A stretch of 23,815 bases of DNA from a virus: the IMG/VR virus record IMGVR_UViG_3300025168_000674, positions 1 through 23,815 of that record, one strand, 5' to 3'. Position numbers and translations under genes: made by a program. Position 1 is the stretch's first letter, and each line of letters opens with the position of its first letter. Under the pieces are notes generated by a model, which was given only the letters and a program-made list of their open reading frames with translations, did no database searches and was not told where the DNA came from. Shown here one piece after another: positions 7,993-14,396 of the stretch.

Positions 7993-8845
7993 TTCTAAAT
8001 TCCTCTAATAGTTCATAAACGGTCATCATTGTTGACAAGTATGATTCGTTTACAGTTTTTGATTTTTCAATTTTTCTTAATTGATGCGCCACTTCTTTTA
8101 ATTTAATTGAAGTAATCTTATCATCAACCTTATTTGCAAAAGATACAATTTTCTTTCTAGACGTTATTGCTTCAAGGTTTAAATGTTTTGACAATACACC
8201 TGTATTAGAAATATTATTTATATACTTTTTTACTAAACTAGATTGGCTAGAGTTTAATGCTTTGCCATATTTTTCATTAAACTTTTCTAACAATATTTTT
8301 TGACCCATTAACCTAATTGATTTATCTTGTTTAGAATATTCTTTTATTATTGACTCTTGGCTATTTTTTAAAACAACACTAGAAATATGTTCAACAATTG
8401 TATCTTTACTTAATAAAACAACCTTTGGATCATTTACACCAAGGTTTGTATGTGATTCAAATAATTTATATATAGAAGCATTTAATTTATAATTTGATAT
8501 TTTTGTTCTAAAAAAATTATCTAAATCGTAGTGTTTTCTAATTTCCTTTATTAAATTATATTTTTGACGTTTAATTGTAGAATTATTTAATTTTTTTCTT
8601 TCAACTAAAACAATATCTAAAAACTTTTCAGCCTTTTCAGTACTTTCAAACTTTTCTTTTAATATTGTGTTATATAATTTAAGTTCTTTTTTTAGTGTAG
8701 TATTTTTACCAAAAAATTCCTTTACTATATTTAAGGCATTAGATTTTTCAATTCCATTTAATGTATCATTAGTAATTTGTCTAACTAACAATTCAAATAG
8801 GACACCTGTATTTTTTACTTTAGAGTGTTTTATTTTTTTGGCCAT
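7982..8845 (-). CDS. Unknown helical protein after the portal gene
   Basis: 287 residues, strongly basic and almost entirely helical. The start, MAKKIKHSKVKNTGVLFELLVRQ, resembles conserved unnamed proteins of marine T4-like phages that lie beside the portal. No catalytic motif is visible. The C-terminus (LSTMMTVYELLEEF) is amphipathic. A GGTGGAAG about ten bases before the ATG supports the start. It heads a run of three genes between portal and protease, behind its own candidate promoter at 8887-8895. A core or portal-associated assembly role fits the position; the sequence does not show it. Confidence 0.75.
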   Translation of the reverse strand: MAKKIKHSKVKNTGVLFELLVRQITNDTLNGIEKSNALNIVKEFFGKNTTLKKELKLYNTILKEKFESTEKAEKFLDIVLVERKKLNNSTIKRQKYNLIKEIRKHYDLDNFFRTKISNYKLNASIYKLFESHTNLGVNDPKVVLLSKDTIVEHISSVVLKNSQESIIKEYSKQDKSIRLMGQKILLEKFNEKYGKALNSSQSSLVKKYINNISNTGVLSKHLNLEAITSRKKIVSFANKVDDKITSIKLKEVAHQLRKIEKSKTVNESYLSTMMTVYELLEEFRNVN

Positions 8846-8849
8846 ATTT

Positions 8850-8885
8850 TTATTCTTCCACCTTACTCGCTTGACTTATATTCAT
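8850..8885 (-). other. 11-codon leader ORF upstream of the 287-aa gene
   Basis: One base after the ATATTTATA element an ATG opens an 11-codon frame (MNISQASKVEE, stop TAA) ending five bases before the downstream ATG, in a different frame. It has no Shine-Dalgarno of its own and overlaps the downstream ribosome-binding site. It may be a leader peptide or chance. Confidence 0.25.
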
Positions 8886-8886
8886 A

Positions 8887-8895
8887 TATAAATAT
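8887..8895 (-). promoter_or_regulatory. ATATTTATA motif between portal and the 287-aa gene
   Basis: The coding strand reads CTATATATTTATATATG in the 63-base gap after the portal gene. The motif core is about 42 bases before the next gene's ATG. It shares the core and the trailing TATG with the copies at 12365 and 20915. Confidence 0.5.
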
Positions 8896-8908
8896 ATAGA
8901 AACCTGTC

Positions 8909-10750
8909 TTATGTTATGTCTCTGTCGATTAAATTAGACTCGTCCAACATGCTATCCATTTTTTCCTTAAGTACTGATTTTTTATTTTTAAAAAGATCCA
9001 TAGAATCCTTTATTTCTTTTGCCAATGGACTACCTTTTTTATATGTATGTTTAACTGATCTATCTCGATTTTTAACATCTCGTTTTCTAGTTTCTTTACC
9101 TAATGGGTCTCTACCTCGTGCACCATTGTCTGTACCATAGTAATCGCCTTCAACTGGTCTCCCAACATCTTTATCAGTTTTTCCATCCCTAGTTTTTCTA
9201 GTATCATGAGCAGACTTTAATCTATCTCTATTTTTCTTCTTTGCTTCTGTTTGAACTTCAGCTGCTGGATCTTCTCCGTCTGATTCTATTCTGCTCTTTC
9301 TGAATTTTTGTTTGCTATCTTCTACACATTGTGCTTTTTGTTCTTCTATATCCTTATCGCTAAGATTAAATATGTTTTTGTATACCCACTCTTCAGATAA
9401 CATTTGATTAGTTCTTGCAGAATCTGCCAATCTAACCTTAGATTCCCATAATTCTATTTTTTCTTGTTCATATATTGTTGATGGATTTGTTAATTCTAAA
9501 CTAAAGTCTACTAGTTGTTCGTCCGTGTATCCTTGTGAATATAGGTGAACAAGCCCTATTTTTGTTAATTCACTAACAACTATTTTTTGTATTCTTTCAA
9601 TTGTTCTAGCAAATCTAACATCTAATGCTGCTAGTGTAGCTTTTCCATCTACTCCTTCTTCATATCCTAAGAAAGATTTAGGTACTCTTAATGCAGCAAG
9701 CATTCTATTTTTAAGATATTCTATATCTTCTGTTCCAGTCCATTCTAATCCACCTAAATCATTTATACTTGTACCACTGTTTCCACCTCTTGTAGGTAAA
9801 TAAAAATCTTCTAACATATTTTGTAAATTAAATTTAAGATTATAATCTCCAGTTTGATCGTCCATATATGGAGTTTTTTTCATCCTATTAATTACTTGTT
9901 GCATGTATGTGTCAACTTCAGCTGGAGGAATATTACCTATATCAATATTAAATACTCTTTTTGCAGGAGCCCTCATAATCCTATGAATCATCATTGCATC
10001 TTCCATAAGACTCAATTGTTTCCAAGTTTTTCTAGCTGCTTCCATCATTGATTTTCCGTAAGGTAACCAGTTTGTATCATTTAACATTCTAAAATGGGCA
10101 ACTTCATAATTTTCATAGTACGTTTTTGCTGTTGATGTTGAATGTATATTTGATTGACCTCCAGCAAAAGATGGGTCATGCATAAATCTAACATATTCTG
10201 GTTTTTCAGGATCTGTTCCTTCTTCTCTAATTACCTCATATACAGATATTGGTTCAACATTAACTACACCAACCTTTTCTAAAATATCTAATTTAAGATA
10301 GAAATCACCGTATTTACACATATTTCTAATCCATGGCCAAAGATTAAATTCAATATTTAATACATCATAATAGAGATTTCGCAATACTTCCTGTATTTCT
10401 TGATTACTACTATTGATTTGTAGTACATCTCCATACTCGTTCTTCATTGTTGATTCATCTGAATATATATCTAATGCAGAAGAAATTATAGAATCTGAAT
10501 CCATAGATTCATAGTCTGTAAAAAGGTCTAGTCTTAGTTGTGCAAAGGCTTGTGAAGGGGAATATACTCCTTGAGTTTGAGACATATGAATCCTATTATA
10601 TCTATCAACTAAAGAATTAGATGCTAAATTACCAACGGATTGTAGTCTTTGGGGATCAACTACTTTTAATCCTTTATCCCCTATTCTTCGTACAATTGTT
10701 GATGTTGAAAACGCCTTTTTTAATCTTCCAAAAAATGTTTTATCTGCCAT
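8909..10750 (-). CDS. gp20: Portal vertex protein, T4 gp20-like
   Basis: 613 residues. The protein follows the gp20 pattern: an N-terminal region with RYNRIHMSQTQGVYSPSQAFAQLRLDLFTDYESMDSDSIISSALDIYSDEST, the clip/wing segment LWPWIRNMCKYGDFYLKL, the stem-crown part RAPAKRVFNIDIGNIPPAEVDTYMQQVINRMKK, and KSFLGYEEGVDGKATLAALDVRFARTIERIQK. The last 130 residues are highly charged and low in complexity (Lys/Arg/Asp-rich), consistent with an internal or crown extension. The portal is the dodecameric DNA channel on which the prohead is assembled and to which terminase docks. AAGGGA precedes the ATG, 24 bases after the terminase stop. Confidence 0.96.
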   Translation of the reverse strand: MADKTFFGRLKKAFSTSTIVRRIGDKGLKVVDPQRLQSVGNLASNSLVDRYNRIHMSQTQGVYSPSQAFAQLRLDLFTDYESMDSDSIISSALDIYSDESTMKNEYGDVLQINSSNQEIQEVLRNLYYDVLNIEFNLWPWIRNMCKYGDFYLKLDILEKVGVVNVEPISVYEVIREEGTDPEKPEYVRFMHDPSFAGGQSNIHSTSTAKTYYENYEVAHFRMLNDTNWLPYGKSMMEAARKTWKQLSLMEDAMMIHRIMRAPAKRVFNIDIGNIPPAEVDTYMQQVINRMKKTPYMDDQTGDYNLKFNLQNMLEDFYLPTRGGNSGTSINDLGGLEWTGTEDIEYLKNRMLAALRVPKSFLGYEEGVDGKATLAALDVRFARTIERIQKIVVSELTKIGLVHLYSQGYTDEQLVDFSLELTNPSTIYEQEKIELWESKVRLADSARTNQMLSEEWVYKNIFNLSDKDIEEQKAQCVEDSKQKFRKSRIESDGEDPAAEVQTEAKKKNRDRLKSAHDTRKTRDGKTDKDVGRPVEGDYYGTDNGARGRDPLGKETRKRDVKNRDRSVKHTYKKGSPLAKEIKDSMDLFKNKKSVLKEKMDSMLDESNLIDRDIT

Positions 10751-10774
10751 ATTATTTTTCCCTTTATAACCTTT

Positions 10775-12361
10775 TTATTTTATTAGCCATGTTAAATCTT
10801 CGTCATGACCTCTTCCTGTGTTCATTTTCCAAGGGTTTTGTCCTTGAATATTGTTTGTATATATATCACCATTAGATTTACCAATCCTACTAATTGCCAA
10901 TTTATCTAATTCTATTCCTTGTTGCCTTAATTTAAGGGCAGTATCTCTAACCCACATAGCTATACCAAAAGCCATAACTAAATCATCATTATAACCTCTC
11001 TGTGCTTGGGCCTTACTACCATTCCAAATAAATACTCTTAATTCTTCTAAAAGCCTTTTTGATTTAACAATGCACACTTTTTCTCTTAAATAAATATCAA
11101 GTTTGGAAATTAAAAGTGGTCTAGTTTTTGAAGATGTTGTAAAACCTGGGGTCATTTGTGACTTATCTTTTAAATCATATCCCCTGGTTAATTGGGTTGT
11201 TGCATCAACTACCCCATCTTGCTTATATGTATAATATATATTTTTATAGTCTCTATCAATTGCACTTTGGATTGCTCCAAATCCTACACTAGCATTTTCA
11301 ATTATTAATAAAGCGTCATTATATTCTGTTGCTACACCGACCAACATATTTCCAAAGTCTTTAGGTGTTAATTGTCCTCTATATTCTGCAACTTGAGTTA
11401 CTGATTCTATATCAATAACATGGAATGTTGAAAAATCACTACCATCACCTCGTGCGACATCGGCTACTACCATATAATCTTTATTGTAATTACAAGTTTC
11501 CCATATCCAATAATTTCCATCAAAACCTCTTCTTTCAATTGGATCTTGTTGGTGGGTATTTGAATACCATTCTATTATGGCTGGATCTACAACATTATGG
11601 CCAGAGGATACAAAATCGCAATCACATTCTTGAGCAGCCATTTTGGGCCCTAACAATTCATCTTGTTCAGCTCTCCAGTCTTGATTTCTTTCAGGGTGAA
11701 CTGACCAATGTAATTTTATTGTTTGAAAATTATTAGATCCTTCTTCTGCTTTTACCCATGTTTGATGAAACCAATTACCAATACCATTTGGTGTTGATAG
11801 AGCTATACACTTTCCACCAGTAGCCAACGTTTGTTGTGCTGAAGCCCATATCTCGTGTATTTTATCAATAAAAGCTGCCTCATCTATAATAAGTAGTGAA
11901 AGTGCTTCAGATCTACCTGCATCACCAGAACTTGAAACTGCCTTTACTTGAGAACCATTTTTAAACCTTAAACTTAATTTGTTATCCTCTACCGTAGTTC
12001 CCTTTAACCAGCTAGGCAAATATTCATGCATTTCTCTAACCTTAGTTACTAGGTTTTTTGCTACATCTTGTTTAGTAGCAATAACAAGAACATTTTTGTC
12101 TTGGTGAAACAACATAAGCCAAAGTGAATATCCAGCAGATATGGTAGATATACCAAGCTGTCTAGATTTTAAGATAATATTATAGTCGTTGTGTTGAAAT
12201 TCTTCTAAGGTTCTTTCTTGAAAAGTATATAAATCGAATGGTATTCTTCCTCTAGTAGGGTGTTGTATTTGGCAATACTTTTTCATAAAGTATACCGGAT
12301 CATGAACGCACTTAAGGTATTCTTCTTTAATTATGTGCTTTATAGACTTTGTCTTCTTCAT
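10775..12361 (-). CDS. gp17: Terminase large subunit, T4 gp17-like
   Basis: 528 residues. The N-terminal ATPase has an adenine-binding YTFQERTL (45-52), a Walker A variant KSRQLGIST (65-73), Walker B LLIIDEAAF (156-164) and coupling motif ALSTPNG (187-193). The C-terminal nuclease shows VVADVARGDGSDF (Asp 301), LLIIEN (Glu 355) and GYNDDLVMAF (Asp 459/460), the acidic residues expected for metal binding. It cuts concatemers and pumps DNA through the portal. It is somewhat shorter than T4 gp17 (610 residues). No Shine-Dalgarno is visible; the ATG lies three bases after an ATATTTATA element. T4 has sheath and tube genes between terminase and portal; here the portal follows directly. Confidence 0.97.
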   Translation of the reverse strand: MKKTKSIKHIIKEEYLKCVHDPVYFMKKYCQIQHPTRGRIPFDLYTFQERTLEEFQHNDYNIILKSRQLGISTISAGYSLWLMLFHQDKNVLVIATKQDVAKNLVTKVREMHEYLPSWLKGTTVEDNKLSLRFKNGSQVKAVSSSGDAGRSEALSLLIIDEAAFIDKIHEIWASAQQTLATGGKCIALSTPNGIGNWFHQTWVKAEEGSNNFQTIKLHWSVHPERNQDWRAEQDELLGPKMAAQECDCDFVSSGHNVVDPAIIEWYSNTHQQDPIERRGFDGNYWIWETCNYNKDYMVVADVARGDGSDFSTFHVIDIESVTQVAEYRGQLTPKDFGNMLVGVATEYNDALLIIENASVGFGAIQSAIDRDYKNIYYTYKQDGVVDATTQLTRGYDLKDKSQMTPGFTTSSKTRPLLISKLDIYLREKVCIVKSKRLLEELRVFIWNGSKAQAQRGYNDDLVMAFGIAMWVRDTALKLRQQGIELDKLAISRIGKSNGDIYTNNIQGQNPWKMNTGRGHDEDLTWLIK

Positions 12362-12364
12362 ATA

Positions 12365-12373
12365 TATAAATAT
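12365..12373 (-). promoter_or_regulatory. ATATTTATA motif abutting the terminase start
   Basis: The coding strand reads ATATTTATA, then TAT, then the terminase ATG. There is no Shine-Dalgarno in the 33-base gap. If the motif is a -10-like promoter element, the message would begin at or next to the ATG. Confidence 0.5.
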
Positions 12374-12394
12374 ATTTTTAGGACAATTTTAATA

Positions 12395-12790
12395 CTACTT
12401 CTTTATTCTTTTTTCGAAACTTCTTCCGCCAAAATATGCACCTATTACAGTTATCAATACCAGTTGTAATAAATCAGTCCATTTCTCTTCTACATTAAAA
12501 GATACTGCTCCTGCGTCAATAAATATCATTAATACAGTACATACAACTAAAAATATAAGTACCATAGGTCTAACGTTTTTAGATAACCAAGAATCGGAGT
12601 TCATATCTGCTTTCCATCTATCAGTTATGTTTGCCTCCATTTTAGTTTCATAATCAGATACTAGCTGTTGTATTTTTTGTTCTGCTGCTAATTTTTCTTC
12701 TTTTGATGTATGTAAATTATCTATAACTCCACCTACACCTTTTACTAGGTCTGCTGCTCCACCTGAAAATAACTTTGTTAATATACTCAT
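12395..12790 (-). CDS. Holin-like membrane protein (GTA-type 3TM holin family)
   Basis: 131 residues. An amphipathic N-terminus (LFSGGAADLVKGVGGVIDNL) and a charged linker lead to two hydrophobic segments at about 74-92 (RPMVLIFLVVCTVLMIF) and 104-121 (WTDLLQLVLITVIGAYFGGR), ending in a basic tail. The order and the WLSKNVRP and GAYFGGRS motifs resemble the 'holin of 3TMs' family found in gene-transfer agents and many tailed phages. Holins form membrane lesions that trigger lysis. A strong AAGGAG stands before the ATG. No endolysin is visible nearby, so the lysis role rests on family likeness. Confidence 0.7.
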   Translation of the reverse strand: MSILTKLFSGGAADLVKGVGGVIDNLHTSKEEKLAAEQKIQQLVSDYETKMEANITDRWKADMNSDSWLSKNVRPMVLIFLVVCTVLMIFIDAGAVSFNVEEKWTDLLQLVLITVIGAYFGGRSFEKRIKK

Positions 12791-12809
12791 AACTTTTCTC
12801 CTTTATTTT

Positions 12810-13496
12810 TTAGTATTCGAATGGTGGTGTTCCATAATCTTTTTGCTGTATTCCGTACCAAGTTTTGCCAACTTGATAATACCACCAACCATGCTTATTG
12901 TCTTCTATAATTTTAAATTTACCCTTTGGTAAAGGTGAATCTTTTTTAGAAGCCCTGGCTATATATTTTAATACTGGTACCCCATCATCCCAAACTTTAT
13001 CTGTTTTTCTAGCCTTTACAGATTTTCTATTTTCTGTATTAGTTGCCATTTGTAGCTTAAATGTTTTGTCATCACCTAAAAAACTTTTCCAAACATCTTC
13101 ATTTAATCCTTCCTTGTTTATTTTTTTAGCAGCTTTAACAGCATCTTTGTGTGCTTTAGAATTTTTATGCGCAGGTTTTTCACCACGTTTTCTTTTAGCA
13201 TGTATATTAGCCCAAAGACCTTTACTTTTTTCCATCAAATCATCTTCAATAGGTTCTGAGTGAAGCGCTTTATTAAATTCTTTTTCAGCCTTTACAACAT
13301 CTTTGTGCATTTTGATTAAAGCTTTCTTTAACCTTTCTTTTTTATTAGGATCTTTTTCTGAAACAAATTTTTTCCTGAGCTGTTGCTGGTTAAGTTGTAT
13401 CTTTTTATAGGTTTCTATTGCCTTAGTAAAGTTTTTTGTAATACTTTCAAGTATTATTTCAGCCAATTCTTCGTTTATTATCTGTTGTATATTCAT
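12810..13496 (-). CDS. Unknown basic protein with SH3-like C-terminus
   Basis: 228 residues. The N-terminus MNIQQIINEELAEIILES carries several (L/I)xE sites (INE|E 9/10, LAE|I 13/14, ILE|S 17/18). A Lys-rich coiled-coil region follows, then KGLWANIHAKRKRGEKPA (about 92-109), a motif I associate with marine phage proteins, and a C-terminal beta-rich module (about 170-228: PVLKYIARAS, GKFKIIEDN, WWYYQVGKTWYGI) that looks SH3-like. The ATG is five bases after the previous stop, with GGGA upstream. It is probably loaded into the head and might bind DNA; neither point is shown directly. Confidence 0.72.
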   Translation of the reverse strand: MNIQQIINEELAEIILESITKNFTKAIETYKKIQLNQQQLRKKFVSEKDPNKKERLKKALIKMHKDVVKAEKEFNKALHSEPIEDDLMEKSKGLWANIHAKRKRGEKPAHKNSKAHKDAVKAAKKINKEGLNEDVWKSFLGDDKTFKLQMATNTENRKSVKARKTDKVWDDGVPVLKYIARASKKDSPLPKGKFKIIEDNKHGWWYYQVGKTWYGIQQKDYGTPPFEY

Positions 13497-13500
13497 ATGT

Positions 13501-13755
13501 TTAATCCCAAAATATTATTTTTCCAATTATACCAATTAAAGCAATCCAAACAGACCATAATACTCTACCTGTAGATTTTCTAAATTCTGTGTTTTTATTT
13601 ACTCTAGCTATAGTACCATTATCTGGGCCTAAAAGGGTTTTTTTAATCATAGAAAGATCTTCTTGCATTCTTGCTTGATTTGCTCTCATATATTCCACAT
13701 CTTGCTTTACTAGTTTTATATCACTGTGTAGTTGTTCATTTGTTGGTTTTGTCAT
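13501..13755 (-). CDS. Coiled-coil plus single-TM protein, XhlA-like
   Basis: 84 residues. Residues about 6-41 form a likely coiled coil (heptad-like LHSDIKLVKQDVEYMRANQARMQEDLSMI, read in parts), then GPDNGTIARVNKNTEFR, and a single membrane segment at about 64-82 (VLWSVWIALIGIIGKIIFW). This layout matches small membrane-associated proteins of the XhlA/haemolysin type, which accompany holins. The next membrane gene downstream is the two-TM holin-like protein, so a lysis function for the pair is reasonable. GGGA precedes the ATG. Confidence 0.68.
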   Translation of the reverse strand: MTKPTNEQLHSDIKLVKQDVEYMRANQARMQEDLSMIKKTLLGPDNGTIARVNKNTEFRKSTGRVLWSVWIALIGIIGKIIFWD

Positions 13756-13778
13756 AGTTTTCCCGAGTATATTAAAAT

Positions 13779-13795
13779 CTGATAATAAATATCAG
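13779..13795 (-). promoter_or_regulatory. Variant ATATTTATT motif within a small inverted repeat
   Basis: The coding strand reads CTGATATTTATTATCAG in the 44-base gap before the XhlA-like gene. The first nine bases match the CTGATATTTAT of the copies at 511 and 1251, but here the end makes a 6-base inverted repeat (CTGATA/TATCAG). It may be a promoter variant or an operator-like palindrome. Confidence 0.4.
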
Positions 13796-13799
13796 ATAC

Positions 13800-14384
13800 T
13801 TAATCTTTATTTATATCTAACCAATTTTCTTTTATTTTCAATTCTATATCACTTATTCGCCTATTAACCTTTTCAACTATTTTTTGCTTGTCTTGGTTTG
13901 ACCAAGATTCTATTTTACCCCGTTCCGTTACAAATCCTTTTCTATTTATAGAAGAAATAAAGTCAATTGCAGTTGCTTTTATATCCTTTAACCAATCAAC
14001 ATAATTTGCAGCAAGTTTTTTATTTTCATAATCTTTATATTTTCCAGCAGTTTTTAATTCACTTTCATGGTCAAAAACACAAGTACAACATTTATTATAT
14101 AATTTCCACATTTTTTTATCTAATGTTTCTTTCATTAATCTTTTGCAATCTGGACAAAATAATGGAACTAAAACAGATTTTCTAGCCTTTTTTAATTTTG
14201 TTACTGTTTGTGTTATTCCATTTTTTATAGTCCAAGTTTTTCCTTTTTCTTCCCAAACATCTCCTTCAACATGTTCTCTTTCATGTTTTCCATAACCAAC
14301 CTGTATTTTTGTTTTATCGCCAAATTTCTTTGTTGCTAAATTTCGCATTCGTTGTACTTTTGCTTCACTTATTGCTTTTTTCAT
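13800..14384 (-). CDS. Cys4 zinc-ribbon protein with capsid-targeting-like N-terminus
   Basis: 194 residues. It begins MKKAISEAKVQRMRN, with ISE|A at 7/8 matching the prohead-protease rule exactly. GDVWEEKGKTWTIKNGI (about 41-57) is a beta-hairpin-like segment, then CPDC (77-80) and CCTC (99-102) make a likely zinc-ribbon. The C-terminal half is helical. Proteins with this start are frequent in marine T4-like phages but remain unnamed. AAGGAG precedes the ATG. The zinc ribbon suggests nucleic-acid or protein binding; packaging inside the head is inferred from the N-terminus. Confidence 0.75.
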   Translation of the reverse strand: MKKAISEAKVQRMRNLATKKFGDKTKIQVGYGKHEREHVEGDVWEEKGKTWTIKNGITQTVTKLKKARKSVLVPLFCPDCKRLMKETLDKKMWKLYNKCCTCVFDHESELKTAGKYKDYENKKLAANYVDWLKDIKATAIDFISSINRKGFVTERGKIESWSNQDKQKIVEKVNRRISDIELKIKENWLDINKD

Positions 14385-14396
14385 AACCTTTTCTCC

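Noticed and set aside
13808-13815. TATAAATA in the coding direction, a T4 late promoter match
   Set aside because: It lies inside the last codons (DINKD) of the zinc-ribbon gene and is the only match of this type that I noticed in the coding direction, so chance is likely. The nearby ATATTTATT element is the better candidate.
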